This document shows, piece after piece, positions 51,896 to 61,278 of a stretch of DNA of 64,000 nt. The position numbers were made by a program, and so were the translations under genes. The stretch spans positions 1 through 64,000 of the forward strand of contig NZ_BQXH01000010.1 in assembly GCF_022836475.1 (NCBI RefSeq). Reading direction: 5' to 3'. The stretch comes from Ligilactobacillus pabuli. GTDB taxonomy: Bacteria > Bacillota > Bacilli > Lactobacillales > Lactobacillaceae. The notes below the pieces were generated by a model, which was given only the letters and a program-made list of their open reading frames with translations, did not search any database and had not been told where the DNA came from. The stretch's first letter is position 1. Every line of letters begins with the position of its first letter.

Positions 51896-51935
51896 TCATC
51901 ATGGAGACTAGTTGAATTAAGAAAGGAGTCAGCCA

Positions 51936-52838
51936 ATGAAAGTTGATTTAAGTCAGTTAACCACCGAAAGGCGCAATGAGGCAACGATGAACTTGGATGA
52001 GTTGTCTGTTCAAACTGCAGCACAACTGATGAACCAAGAAGATCAAAAGGTTGCCAGCAGTGTGGCAGAGGCTTTACCAGCGATCACTCAAGCAGTTCAA
52101 CAAATCACGACTTCCTTGAAAGAGTCGGGTAGGTTGATCTACATGGGTGCCGGGACGAGCGGACGGCTGGGTGTTTTAGATGCAGCTGAATGTGTGCCAA
52201 CCTTTGGAGTGTCGCCTGATGTGGTCGTTGGTCTAATTGCTGGAGGACCTCAAGCAATGACGGTCGCAGTTGAAGGAGCCGAGGATTCGTTAACTTTAGG
52301 GAAAGAGGATCTACAAGCTCTGAACTTGACCGCTAAAGACACAGTCGTGGGAATTGCAGCTAGTGGGCGTACGCCTTATGTGATCGGCGGCCTACAGTAC
52401 GCCAATCAAGTGGGTGCGACAACCGTTTCGGTGTCATGCAACTTGCAGTCTAAGATTTCGGCTGAGGCACAAACAGCGATCGAAGTTGATTGCGGACCGG
52501 AAGTTTTGACGGGTTCCACACGGTTGAAAGCGGGAACTGCTCAGAAGTTGATCTTGAACATGCTATCAACCTTAGCGATGGTCGGGGTCGGCAAGGTTTA
52601 CAACAATTTGATGGTCGACGTGAAGGCCACCAATGAAAAACTGGTTGAGCGGGCGAAGCGGATCGTGATGGAGGCAACAGGTGTCAGTTATGAAGTTGCT
52701 GAACGTGATCTCACTGCGGCAGATATGCGGGTCAAAACGGCCATTGTGATGGCAAAGACAGGCTTGACTGCCAAACAAGCAGATGAGCGGCTCGAACGGG
52801 CAAATGGATTTGTGAAGAAAAGTTTGGAAGACGCTTAA
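51936..52838 (+). CDS. murQ: N-acetylmuramic acid 6-phosphate etherase MurQ
   Basis: MurQ removes D-lactate from MurNAc-6-P to give GlcNAc-6-P, feeding wall sugars into glycolysis. The 300 residues contain the SIS-fold signature [24 protein letters not shown] (about 69-92), the catalytic Glu of that stretch, and [22 protein letters not shown] (about 188-209). AGAAAGGAG precedes the ATG. It is 20 bp from the PTS gene in one operon. Confidence 0.97.
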   Translation: MKVDLSQLTTERRNEATMNLDELSVQTAAQLMNQEDQKVASSVAEALPAITQAVQQITTSLKESGRLIYMGAGTSGRLGVLDAAECVPTFGVSPDVVVGLIAGGPQAMTVAVEGAEDSLTLGKEDLQALNLTAKDTVVGIAASGRTPYVIGGLQYANQVGATTVSVSCNLQSKISAEAQTAIEVDCGPEVLTGSTRLKAGTAQKLILNMLSTLAMVGVGKVYNNLMVDVKATNEKLVERAKRIVMEATGVSYEVAERDLTAADMRVKTAIVMAKTGLTAKQADERLERANGFVKKSLEDA

Positions 52839-52858
52839 AGAAAAGGAGATGTTAACCA

Positions 52859-54814
52859 ATGGCTGAAGAGTTTAATGCCAAAGAAGTCGCTGAAAAAATT
52901 TATCGTTATTCTGGCGGCTTGGATAACGTGGAATCATTTGAAAATTGTATGACCCGGATCCGGTTGGAAATTGTCGACCATGACAAGATCGAAGAAAACC
53001 AGCTCAAGGAAATTCCTGGAGTTTTGGGTGTTGTGAACGACGAACAGCTGCAAGTTGTTGTGGGACCGGGGAAAGTCAATAAGGTGGAAGCAGCGATGGA
53101 AGCCTATTCCGGTCAGCAATCTGGTGAAAAATCCAGCAGTAATCGGGAACAAGCAGCGGAACGCGCAGCTGAAGTCAAGGCTGAAACTAAAGGAAAACAA
53201 AAGAAGTCACCGTTTAAGTCTGTTCTAAAAGATATTGCGAATATCTTCGTACCAATGATCCCCGCCTTTGTCGGTTCAGGGTTAATTGCAGGGATCGCAG
53301 CTATTATTTCTAATTTGATCACTTCTAAGACTTTAACGGGTGAAGGTTGGGCGCAAGTTGCACTTGTGTTGAATATTATTAAAAACGGGATGTTTACCTA
53401 CCTGCCAATTTATACCGGGATCAACGCTGCTCGTGTGTGGGGTGCCACACCTACTTTAGGTGGGGTCACTGGAGCGGTGATCTTATTAACGGGGATGGAC
53501 CCAGAAGCACCAATTAAGAACCTCTTTAACGGTAGTGCCTTAGCCGCTAACCAGGGTGGAATTATCGGTGTTATTTTAGCAGTCTGGTTATTATCAGTCG
53601 TTGAAAAGAAATTACACCAATGGATCCCCAATTCAATTGATATTATTATCACGCCGATGGTGAGTTTGTTGCTGATCGGTTTGGCAGAAATCTTCGTCTT
53701 GATGCCGCTAGCGGGCTTTGTTTCTAATGGCTTAGTTGGTGGGATCAACTGGGTCTTAAACGTCGGCGGAGCTTTCTCTGGCTTTGTCCTTGGTGCGTTA
53801 TTCTTGCCAATGGTAATGTTAGGGTTGCACCAGATCTTAACGCCGATCCATGTGCAAATGATCAGCCAAACAGGTAGTACACCGCTCTTGCCAATTTTGG
53901 CGATGGCAGGCGGCGGTCAAGTTGGGGCAGCCTTTGCATTAATGCTGCGCTTACGTCATGATCGGAAATTAGTTGATATGATCAAAGGTTCATTACCAGT
54001 TGGAATCTTAGGGATTGGTGAACCGCTGATCTACGCAGTGACCTTACCATTAGGCCGCCCATTCATTACCGCATGTATTGGCGGCGGGATCGGCGGGGCC
54101 GTGATTGGTGCGATCGGTCACATCGGTGCGATTGCGATCGGACCATCCGGTTTGCCATTAATTCCATTGATCGCTGGTCATAATAATTGGATCGGTTATG
54201 TCCTTGGTTTGATTGCGGCCTACATTGGTGGTTTTATTGCCACTTACTTCTTTGGAATTCCAAAGGATAAATTAGCCTTAGAAAAAGCAGCAATTACTGC
54301 TGAAAAAAATGGCGTGGTCGATGAACCAGTTATGCCGGCTGCCCACGAAGATGTGACAGAAGAAAACTTCCAAGCAGTTGCTGACGGAAAGATCCAACCA
54401 ATTACTGCTTCATCTGATGAAGTGTTTGCTAAAAAGACGATGGGTGACGGTTATTTGCTGACACCAACCAGTAATGAAATTTATGCTCCAGTTGCAGGAA
54501 CGATCAACACAGTCTTTCCAACCAAACACGCATTGGGAATCACGACAACTGGGGGACTAGAAGTTTTAGTCCACTTAGGCATTGATACCGTGGACTTACA
54601 AGGTGCTCCATTTGAAATGCAAGTTAGTACCGGGCAAACAGTCAGGGCTGGCGAGTTGTTAGTTAAAGTTGATTGGGACGCAGTTACGGCTGCAGGCAAG
54701 GCAACTGAAACAATTATTGCAATCACGAACATGGATGCGGTCACAGACTTTAGTTTGACAAAAACAGGTCAGGTGGCAGCGAAAGATGTTGTTGCTCAAG
54801 CTGATCTGAAATAA
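52859..54814 (+). CDS. murP: PTS transporter IIBCA, probably for N-acetylmuramic acid
   Basis: The 651-residue protein imports and phosphorylates a sugar. Domain order is IIB (Cys in ENCMTRIRLEI, about 27-37), IIC (about 110-470, ten or so membrane segments) and IIA (about 510-640, His in LVHLGIDTVDL). A fused IIA is seen in several Gram-positive glucose-family PTS. Substrate MurNAc is inferred from murQ and the RpiR regulator next door; related sucrose or trehalose permeases have similar domains. Confidence 0.88.
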   Translation: MAEEFNAKEVAEKIYRYSGGLDNVESFENCMTRIRLEIVDHDKIEENQLKEIPGVLGVVNDEQLQVVVGPGKVNKVEAAMEAYSGQQSGEKSSSNREQAAERAAEVKAETKGKQKKSPFKSVLKDIANIFVPMIPAFVGSGLIAGIAAIISNLITSKTLTGEGWAQVALVLNIIKNGMFTYLPIYTGINAARVWGATPTLGGVTGAVILLTGMDPEAPIKNLFNGSALAANQGGIIGVILAVWLLSVVEKKLHQWIPNSIDIIITPMVSLLLIGLAEIFVLMPLAGFVSNGLVGGINWVLNVGGAFSGFVLGALFLPMVMLGLHQILTPIHVQMISQTGSTPLLPILAMAGGGQVGAAFALMLRLRHDRKLVDMIKGSLPVGILGIGEPLIYAVTLPLGRPFITACIGGGIGGAVIGAIGHIGAIAIGPSGLPLIPLIAGHNNWIGYVLGLIAAYIGGFIATYFFGIPKDKLALEKAAITAEKNGVVDEPVMPAAHEDVTEENFQAVADGKIQPITASSDEVFAKKTMGDGYLLTPTSNEIYAPVAGTINTVFPTKHALGITTTGGLEVLVHLGIDTVDLQGAPFEMQVSTGQTVRAGELLVKVDWDAVTAAGKATETIIAITNMDAVTDFSLTKTGQVAAKDVVAQADLK

Positions 54815-54821
54815 GTTAGTT

Positions 54822-54862
54822 AGGCTGAATGATGCGGATTTCATCTGGTTATTCAGCTTTTT
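54822..54862 (+). terminator. Terminator of the murQ-PTS operon
   Basis: AGGCTGAAT / ATTCAGCT with a T-run of seven, ten bases after the stop. Confidence 0.8.
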
Positions 54863-54898
54863 TTAATGGCGTTTGGGTGGGAAGTTTACAAAAAAATG

Positions 54899-54927
54899 TT
54901 GACAAAGCTCATTTTAACGCTTAATAT
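54899..54927 (+). promoter_or_regulatory. Promoter of the T-box-metNIQ transcript
   Basis: TTGACA, a 17-base spacer and TAATAT. This is an almost ideal sigma-A promoter. Confidence 0.8.
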
Positions 54928-54933
54928 CAAAGA

Positions 54934-55198
54934 CATTAAGAATATGAAAAAACGTTGAAGAGAAGAGTAGTTTTTCTAAGTACATTTTAAGAGACCTTCG
55001 GCAGCTGTAAAGAAGGATGGAACGGAAAAATGAAGATGAACTCTATAGTTGAATACTAGTGCAAGCTAATATTCCGCCGATTGCGATATCATCACGGTCT
55101 TGTTAGAGACTAAGAGGCTGTTATTGAAGATAATAGCAATTAAGGTGGTACCACGGGTTTTCGTCCTTTGTAAGAAAGGATGAGGCCCGTGTTTTTTT
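54934..55198 (+). promoter_or_regulatory. T-box leader upstream of metNIQ
   Basis: GGTGGTACCACGG with CGTCC downstream is the T-box/antiterminator core, and CACGGG...CCCGTG with seven T is the terminator. GAAGAGAAGAGTAG in the 5' part matches the stem I GA and AGUA elements. Uncharged tRNA binding would permit readthrough into metNIQ, so tRNA-Met is expected. I could not fix the specifier codon by hand. Confidence 0.88.
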
Positions 55199-55202
55199 AT
55201 AC

Positions 55203-55320
55203 ACAGAGCGGAGCCAGTCGGGAGGACTCGAGCACTAGCAGAGACTGGCCTTTAATGTGGTTTCGGCATTGAAGGCTGGTCTGGGCTAGGCGGAAAGTCC
55301 TGACTGGAGAAGCTCGACTA
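55203..55320 (+). repeat. Structured repeat inside the metNIQ leader
   Basis: Complete copy: GCCAGTC/GACTGG, AGGACT/AGTCCT and AGACTGGCCTTTAATG/CATTGAAGGCTGGTCT. It lies between the T-box terminator and the metN ribosome site, so unlike the others it is in a 5' untranslated region. Confidence 0.87.
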
Positions 55321-55385
55321 AAATGCACAAGGTAAAGTAAACCAGATAGGATCACAGAATTTACATAAGAAAGCAGGATAGGTCA

Positions 55386-56429
55386 ATGATTGAATTTAAA
55401 AATATTTCGAAAACCTTCCAAACTAAGGAAGGAGAAGTCAAAGCCGTTCAAGACGTTAGTTTGAAGATCAATAGCGGCGAAGTATACGGCATTGTTGGTT
55501 TTTCCGGAGCTGGGAAGAGTACGTTAGTCCGGATGCTGAATGGCTTGGAAACACCAACGTCAGGGGAAGTTTTGATCGACGGCACCCGCATCGACCAATT
55601 AAGCGGTGAGAAGTTACGGACCCAACGGAAAAAAATTGGGATGATCTTCCAACATTTTAACTTGTTATGGTCACGAACAGTGATAGAGAATATTATGTTC
55701 CCGCTGGAATTAAGCAAGTTATCAAAAAAGGAACGCCTTGAAAAAGCTCAAAAATTAGCGGAATTAGTTGGTTTGGGTGACAGATTACACTCCTATCCCG
55801 CACAGTTATCTGGTGGGCAAAAGCAACGGGTCGGGATCGCCCGGGCCTTGGCGAATGATCCTGATATCTTAATTTCAGATGAAGCGACGAGTGCGCTAGA
55901 TCCGCAAACGACCGATGAAGTCTTAGAATTATTAGACAAAATTAATCAACAGATGAATTTGACAATTGTGATCATCACCCATGAAATGCACGTGATCCGT
56001 CGTTTGGCCAACTCAGTGGCTGTAATGGAAGACGGCAAGCTAATCGAAAAAGGACCTGTATCGCAAGTCTTCACTGCTCCACAAGAAGAGCTGACAAAAC
56101 GCTTTGTTAATTCCGAAGTTGATCAAAGTCAAACACCGGACATTCAAAAGATTACGGCAGACCTAATCAAAAAGTATCCAAATGGCAAGATCATTTCTCT
56201 GAAATTTCACGGTGACCAGGTTAAATTACCGATCGTTACAGAGATGATCCGGGAGTTTCCAAATTTGACGATGAGTATTTTGGAAGGTTCGATCCATCAA
56301 ATTGGTGACCAGCAGGGTGCGATTGGAACGCTATTTGTTCAACTATTAGGGGATGCACATGAAATTGAGGAAGCTTTGAACTTCTTGAACAAAATGCGAG
56401 TAGAAACGAAGGTGATCAATAATGGGTAA
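55386..56429 (+). CDS. metN: Methionine ABC transporter ATP-binding protein MetN
   Basis: MetN powers methionine import. The 347 residues have Walker A GFSGAGKST (about 38-46), signature LSGGQKQR (about 140-147), Walker B ILISDEATSALD and the C-terminal NIL domain (about 265-345) that senses methionine. Its end overlaps metI by 8 bp. T-box control upstream supports an amino-acid substrate. Confidence 0.95.
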   Translation: MIEFKNISKTFQTKEGEVKAVQDVSLKINSGEVYGIVGFSGAGKSTLVRMLNGLETPTSGEVLIDGTRIDQLSGEKLRTQRKKIGMIFQHFNLLWSRTVIENIMFPLELSKLSKKERLEKAQKLAELVGLGDRLHSYPAQLSGGQKQRVGIARALANDPDILISDEATSALDPQTTDEVLELLDKINQQMNLTIVIITHEMHVIRRLANSVAVMEDGKLIEKGPVSQVFTAPQEELTKRFVNSEVDQSQTPDIQKITADLIKKYPNGKIISLKFHGDQVKLPIVTEMIREFPNLTMSILEGSIHQIGDQQGAIGTLFVQLLGDAHEIEEALNFLNKMRVETKVINNG

Positions 56430-57108
56430 TCAAGGATTAGCTTCATATTTTAAATTTAGTAACGTTAACTGGCCCAATGTTTGGACAGCTGCTTGGGAAA
56501 CATTATGGATGACGGTCTTATCCGTTGTGGTTGTGGCAGTTTTAGGAATCTTATTGGGATTATTGTTATATCAAACTGACGGAAGTAAAAATCCTGCAGT
56601 TCGAGTTTTAAACTGGATCGTCAGTTTTTTCGTGAACGTCTTTCGGTCAATTCCTTTCATTATCTTGATCGTCTTGTTGCTGCCAGTAACTCAAGTTGTG
56701 GTTGGAGCGATTACGGGTGCGAAAGCTGCGATTCCATCGCTGGTTGTTTCAGCGGCACCGTTTTATGCACGTTTGGTTCAAATTGCACTGAATGATGTTG
56801 ATGGCGGCGTGATCGAAGCCGCCTATGCGATGGGGGCTAGCAGTTGGCAAGTGATTTGGAAAGTCTTGATTCCAGAAAGTTTGCCAGCGTTAATTTCAGG
56901 AATTACGGTGACGGCAATTTCATTGATCGGTTATACCGCGATGGCGGGGGCAATTGGTGCCGGTGGTTTGGGACAGTTGGCATATACCGACGGTTTCCAA
57001 TCTTACAACAATGCAATTACCTTAGCTGCCACGGTCGTGATCGTTGCAATTGTGTTTGTTTTCCAATTTGTCGGAGATATTATTACCAAGAAAGTTGATA
57101 AACGTTAA
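56422..57108 (+). CDS. metI: Methionine ABC transporter permease MetI
   Basis: The 228-residue permease has five hydrophobic segments and the coupling motif EAAYAMGASSWQVIWKVLIPESLPALISG (about 133-161). NVFRSIPFIILIVLLLPVTQ is typical of MetI. It overlaps metN and precedes metQ by 41 bp. Confidence 0.95.
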   Translation: MGNQGLASYFKFSNVNWPNVWTAAWETLWMTVLSVVVVAVLGILLGLLLYQTDGSKNPAVRVLNWIVSFFVNVFRSIPFIILIVLLLPVTQVVVGAITGAKAAIPSLVVSAAPFYARLVQIALNDVDGGVIEAAYAMGASSWQVIWKVLIPESLPALISGITVTAISLIGYTAMAGAIGAGGLGQLAYTDGFQSYNNAITLAATVVIVAIVFVFQFVGDIITKKVDKR

Positions 57109-57149
57109 TTAAGTTTAGTAATTTAACAAAAAAATAGGAGTTGAATATT

Positions 57150-57983
57150 ATGAAAAAGAACCGTTTAGGAAGTTTAGCAGCAATCGTCGCTGCCAGTGCT
57201 TTATTACTAGTAGGCTGTGGGTCCAAGTCCAGTGACAATGCAGTTCAGAAAACAACCACGATCACAGTGGGAGCTTCTTCAACGCCACATGCCAAGATTT
57301 TGGAACACGTGAAGCCGCAGTTGAAAAAAGAAGGCATTGATTTAAAGGTCAAAGTTTTTGATGATTATGTAATGCCAAACAAAGCGTTAGCTTCCAAAGA
57401 ACTTGACGCTAATTATTTCCAGCATAAACCATTTTTAAACAACTGGAATAAAAAGAATAATGGAACGTTGGTCAATGCTGGCGGAGTTCATTTGGAACCA
57501 ATTGGTGTCTACTCCCAGAAATATAAGAATTTGAAAGATTTACCAGCCAATTCAACTGTCTTAGTTTCAAGTAGTGTGGCTGATTATGGCCGAGTTTTAC
57601 AAATCTTTAAAGACGCTGGTTTGATCACAGTTAAAAAAGGTGTCAACATGGAAACTGCCAATTTTGATGATATTGCAACCAACAAGAAGCATCTGAAGTT
57701 TAAGCATACTTATGAACCTAAGTTAATGCCTAAACTTTATGAAGCAAATGAAGCTGCAGCTACAGTGATCAACGCTAACTATGCTGTTCAAGCTGGCTTA
57801 GATCCACAAAAAGACAGTATAGCTTTGGAAAAGAAATCTTCTCCATATGTAAATATTGTGGCTGTGCGCAAGGGTGATACTAAGAAAGCAGCAATTAAGA
57901 AATTAATGAAGGCTTTACAATCAAAGGACACCCAAGACTGGATCAAGAAAGAATATAAGGGCGGAGTTTTACCAGCCAAATAA
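57150..57983 (+). CDS. metQ: Methionine-binding lipoprotein MetQ (NlpA family)
   Basis: The 277-residue protein has a lipobox LLVGCGSK (Cys about 24) and the NlpA fold: ITVGASSTPHAKILEHVKPQLKKEGIDLKV and ELDANYFQHKPFLNNW. It delivers methionine to MetNI. I start at ATG 57150, nine bases after TAGGAG, rather than the TTG at 57141. Four tandem structured repeats follow two bases after the stop. Confidence 0.95.
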   Translation: MKKNRLGSLAAIVAASALLLVGCGSKSSDNAVQKTTTITVGASSTPHAKILEHVKPQLKKEGIDLKVKVFDDYVMPNKALASKELDANYFQHKPFLNNWNKKNNGTLVNAGGVHLEPIGVYSQKYKNLKDLPANSTVLVSSSVADYGRVLQIFKDAGLITVKKGVNMETANFDDIATNKKHLKFKHTYEPKLMPKLYEANEAAATVINANYAVQAGLDPQKDSIALEKKSSPYVNIVAVRKGDTKKAAIKKLMKALQSKDTQDWIKKEYKGGVLPAK

Positions 57984-57985
57984 AC

Positions 57986-58103
57986 ACAGAGCGGAGCAAA
58001 GCGGTTAGCTTCTGAGCATATCGGAGACCGGCCTTTAATGTGGCTTTGGCATTGAAGGGTGGTCTTGGATAGGCGGAAGAAGCTGCTTTGCGGAGCTCGA
58101 CTA
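57986..58103 (+). repeat. Structured repeat copy 1 after metQ
   Basis: Complete: CAAAGC/GCTTTG, AGCTTC/GAAGCT and GACCGGCCTT/AAGGGTGGTC pair. Confidence 0.87.
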
Positions 58104-58108
58104 AAAAC

Positions 58109-58227
58109 ACAGAGTGGAGCACCCCGGTTAGAAGGTGAGCACTAACAGGCTTCCAGCCATAATGCGTATTAGGCATTGTGGCTGAAAGCAGGTTAGGCGG
58201 AATCTTCTGGGGTGAGTAACTCGACTA
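58109..58227 (+). repeat. Structured repeat copy 2 after metQ
   Basis: Complete: CACCCC/GGGGTG and AGAAG/CTTCT pair. It is almost identical to copy 4, with three or four differences in the central arm. Confidence 0.87.
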
Positions 58228-58232
58228 AAAAC

Positions 58233-58349
58233 ACAGAGTGGAGTGAAACGGGAGAAAGCGAGCACCATCGGAACCCAGGAGTTAATGCGTTTTCGGCATT
58301 GACCCTGAGTTTGGATGGGCGGAACTTTCTGTTTCACGGAGCTCGACTA
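58233..58349 (+). repeat. Structured repeat copy 3 after metQ
   Basis: Complete: GTGAAAC/GTTTCAC and AGAAAG/CTTTCT, of the same arm type as the first ychF copy and the pepD copy. Confidence 0.87.
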
Positions 58350-58354
58350 TGAAC

Positions 58355-58473
58355 ACAGAGTGGAGCACCCCGGTTAGAAGGTGAGCACTAACAAGCTTCC
58401 AGACATAATGCGCATTAGGCATTGTGACTGAAAGCAGGTTAGGCGGAATCTTCTGGGGTGAGTAACTCGACTA
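58355..58473 (+). repeat. Structured repeat copy 4 after metQ
   Basis: Near duplicate of copy 2, separated from it by a unit of another arm type. The array therefore reads A-B-C-B, which points to duplication of a two-unit block. Confidence 0.87.
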
Positions 58474-58588
58474 TCAAAAGATTGTTGCAGTTAAAGCAGC
58501 AGTCTTTTTATTTTGCTGCAATGTCGGGGGATCAAAGCTAATTTGGTGGAACTGGCGTTAGTAAAGCGGGATACGAACGTTAATTTGC

Positions 58589-58760
58589 CAAAACGACGTC
58601 CGCAAAGTGAAATGCGATCGCTGTTTCGTCAAAACGACGTCCGCAACCGCAAATGCGACCGCTGTTTCGTTAAAACGACGTCGGTAACCACAAATACGGC
58701 CGCTGTTTCCCTCAAACAACGGTTGCAACTGCCAATTCAAATGCTGATCCACCAAAACAA
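58589..58760. repeat. Imperfect tandem repeats of 41-42 bp
   Basis: CAAAACGACGTCCGCAA begins units at 58589 and 58630, with diverging units at 58671 and 58713. Each also has AATGCGA(T/C)CGCTGTTTC. The plus strand is open for 115 codons (58513-58860) with no ribosome site; I treat it as non-coding. Confidence 0.75.
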
Positions 58761-59001
58761 GGTCAATAACTGCAAAATTCGCCCCCGCCTATACCCCAAA
58801 ACGTCAGTTAAGTTGCAAGGCAGCTCTGCTCAAACTAACCTGCCAACAAATACTAGCTGAAGAACTAGCGTGTTGGCTGTCTGTTTGACTGGACAAAATT
58901 TGTTGAGCCTTCAGCAGTTAAGTTCCTATATAATTTAAGCAAAAGGTGCTATGATAAGATTATAGAAAAATTTATGAACTTTAGAAATGAGGAATGACTG
59001 A
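58761..59001. other. Intergenic region upstream of the CNNM gene
   Basis: No further feature apart from an AT-rich promoter candidate (TATAAT at 58929-58934) and a GAGGAATG ribosome site. Confidence 0.35.
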
Positions 59002-60366
59002 ATGTCTAGTGGTCAAGCGATCACGAATTTGATCATCGTTGTAGTTGTATTCTTTTTTGCGGCGTTTTTCGTGGCGTCTGAATTTGCCATTGTTACAATT
59101 CGGAAAAGTGCGATCGAAAGCGCACTCGAGAATAAATCTGGTAATGAACGGAAATTAAAATTGGCGTTACAAATGGTCAATAAGATGAATGAGTATCTGT
59201 CAACGACCCAGGTTGGGGTTTCGTTAACAGGGATCATTTTAGGGTGGATCGGGGCTGATTCATTAACCAAGCTCTTCTCAGATTTATTTGCTGTCTTGCC
59301 AGTTAGTCATGCGACGGCAGTATCCATCAGTGCGATCTTAGGGGTCGTTTTGTTGACTTACTTGGAAGTGGTTATCACAGAAATCGTGCCTAAGAACATT
59401 AGTATCGATATGCCAATGAATATGATGATGTTTATCGTCACTCCGTTGCATTATTTCCATATCGCCTTTTATCCGTTTGTGTGGTTGTTAAACATTTCCG
59501 CTACTGGTTTGGTCCGGTTGATTGGATTGAAGCCTGCTGGTGAAGACGAAGATGTCTTGTCGCAAAATGAAATCTTGAATATTTCGAAAAACGCCGTGAC
59601 AGGCGGATCGATCGACCGAAATGATTATCTTTATATGGAACGGGCCTTTGAATTTAATGATAAAGTCGCCAAGGATATCATGGTCGACCGGACTAGTTTG
59701 ACTGTGGTCGATGTGACACAAACTGTCGATGAAGTCAGCAGCTTATATTTGCAGGAGAAATTTAGCCGTTTCCCAGTCGTTGCGAATAACGATAAGGATA
59801 AGATCTTAGGCTATGTTTATATTTACGATTTAGTGCGGCAAGCACGGATCGACGGGTCAGTCCGGGTCGCGAAGTTAATGCGGACCTTAAGTACTGCACC
59901 GGAAGTAACACCAATTCAGAATTTGTTAAAACAAATGATTCAAAAACATGTGCCGATGGTCGTGATTTTGGATGAATATGGCGGGACCAGTGGGATCGTG
60001 ACTGACCGTGATATTTACGAAGAACTATTTGGTACCGTTAAAGATGAGGCCGACGATGTGTCAGCTGATGATATTATTGAAAATAACGATGGCACCTACA
60101 GTGTTTCAGGGAAGACGACACTGTATGACTTTGAACGTTATTTTGATTTTAAAGATAAATATTTCCAGGAGTCCGAATCGGTGACGGTGGCGGGTTATCT
60201 CTTGGAAAATTATAAGATCACGCTGGGCAGTGAGTTTCAAATCGGCCAGTTAAACATTAAAGTAACTGAGTTTAACCGTAACTATATTGAGTGGATGACC
60301 GTTGAGAAATTGCCAGAAAAAACTGAGACAGAAACTGACGAAAGTTCGGAAACTCCGACAGAGTAG
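59002..60366 (+). CDS. CNNM/CorC (hemolysin C) family transporter
   Basis: The 454-residue protein has a DUF21 membrane domain with four hydrophobic segments (about 1-190), a CBS pair (about 215-335, LTVVDVTQTVDEVSSL and DEYGGTSGIVTDRDI) and a CorC/HlyC C-terminal domain (about 350-440). Bacterial members export Mg2+ or Co2+; the haemolysin name is historical. The region upstream holds a repeat array. AATGAGGAATG precedes the start. Confidence 0.92.
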   Translation: MSSGQAITNLIIVVVVFFFAAFFVASEFAIVTIRKSAIESALENKSGNERKLKLALQMVNKMNEYLSTTQVGVSLTGIILGWIGADSLTKLFSDLFAVLPVSHATAVSISAILGVVLLTYLEVVITEIVPKNISIDMPMNMMMFIVTPLHYFHIAFYPFVWLLNISATGLVRLIGLKPAGEDEDVLSQNEILNISKNAVTGGSIDRNDYLYMERAFEFNDKVAKDIMVDRTSLTVVDVTQTVDEVSSLYLQEKFSRFPVVANNDKDKILGYVYIYDLVRQARIDGSVRVAKLMRTLSTAPEVTPIQNLLKQMIQKHVPMVVILDEYGGTSGIVTDRDIYEELFGTVKDEADDVSADDIIENNDGTYSVSGKTTLYDFERYFDFKDKYFQESESVTVAGYLLENYKITLGSEFQIGQLNIKVTEFNRNYIEWMTVEKLPEKTETETDESSETPTE

Positions 60367-60393
60367 TTTAGTGAGTGACAGTTAATGCGCAAA

Positions 60394-60431
60394 TAAAAGA
60401 CGGGAGCATAGCAGCTGCCCGTCTTTTTTTT
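60394..60431 (+). terminator. Terminator after the CNNM gene
   Basis: AAAAGACGGG / CCCGTCTTTT with eight T. Confidence 0.9.
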
Positions 60432-60480
60432 AACTATGACCAATGTTTAGAGAGCAGGCCGACTGAAAGGGTGACTTGAA

Positions 60481-61269
60481 TTGGAAAATAAAAGAATGCT
60501 AGCAGTGAAATTTGGGGTTAATTTTCGTGAAATGGGTGGGTATCCAACTAAAACTGGTCAGCTGACCCGGTGGCGTAAGCTGCTTCGAAGTGGAAATTTA
60601 GGCGAGCTGACGGACCAGGATGTTAATTATTTGCAAGACTATGGTTTGAAATATATTGTCGATTTGCGGTCAGAATCGGAGTCAGGCTATTTTCCTGATA
60701 AAGTTCCCGCTGGTGCGCAATACTACAATTTGTCAGTCTATCCATTCGCATCCTCATTATTCCAAAACTTAGGTGTGGCGGGTTCGATGAAGTTGCACAG
60801 TCAAGACTTATCCTTTGTGGATGAGTCCTACGCTCAGATGTTGGCGGATCCGCATGCCCAGCACGTTTTTCGGAACTTGTTCCAGTTACTCTTACAAAAT
60901 GACCAGGTAGATGAAAGTCTAGTGTTTCACTGTGCCGCGGGAAAAGACCGGACAGGAGTCGGCGGCTTTTTGATCTTAAATGCCCTGCAGGTGAAACCAG
61001 ACGCGATTTTAAAGGATTATTTGTTGACGAACCTGTACTATTCCAATGCATCGGTGGACATGATCGACGGGATCTTGACCGATGATGATCAGGACAGTTT
61101 GGCGAATGCTTTAAACTCTAATTTGGCAGTTGCCAGCGAAAACTTTGACGTCCTCTACCATACGGCCAATGCGATTTCGGGTTCGGTGGAAAATTACCTG
61201 CAAGACAAGATGAAGCTGTCGGACCGTGATTTGGAAAAATTGAATCGCTTGTATTTGCAAGACAAATAG
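60481..61269 (+). CDS. Tyrosine/dual-specificity protein phosphatase (Y_phosphatase3)
   Basis: The 262-residue enzyme has the P-loop HCAAGKDRTGVG (about 150-161; Cys nucleophile and Arg) and the N-terminal NFREMGGYPTKTG and LLRSGNL of the family, related to Listeria LipA/IphP. No signal peptide, so cytosolic. Start is TTG with AAAGGGTGA upstream. It ends 9 bp before ogt and likely shares its transcript. Confidence 0.9.
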   Translation: MENKRMLAVKFGVNFREMGGYPTKTGQLTRWRKLLRSGNLGELTDQDVNYLQDYGLKYIVDLRSESESGYFPDKVPAGAQYYNLSVYPFASSLFQNLGVAGSMKLHSQDLSFVDESYAQMLADPHAQHVFRNLFQLLLQNDQVDESLVFHCAAGKDRTGVGGFLILNALQVKPDAILKDYLLTNLYYSNASVDMIDGILTDDDQDSLANALNSNLAVASENFDVLYHTANAISGSVENYLQDKMKLSDRDLEKLNRLYLQDK

Positions 61270-61278
61270 GAGGGCGCG

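Noticed and set aside
58513-58860. 115-codon open frame on the plus strand with repeated peptide units
   Set aside because: No ribosome site, and the frame is a consequence of imperfect 42-bp DNA repeats.
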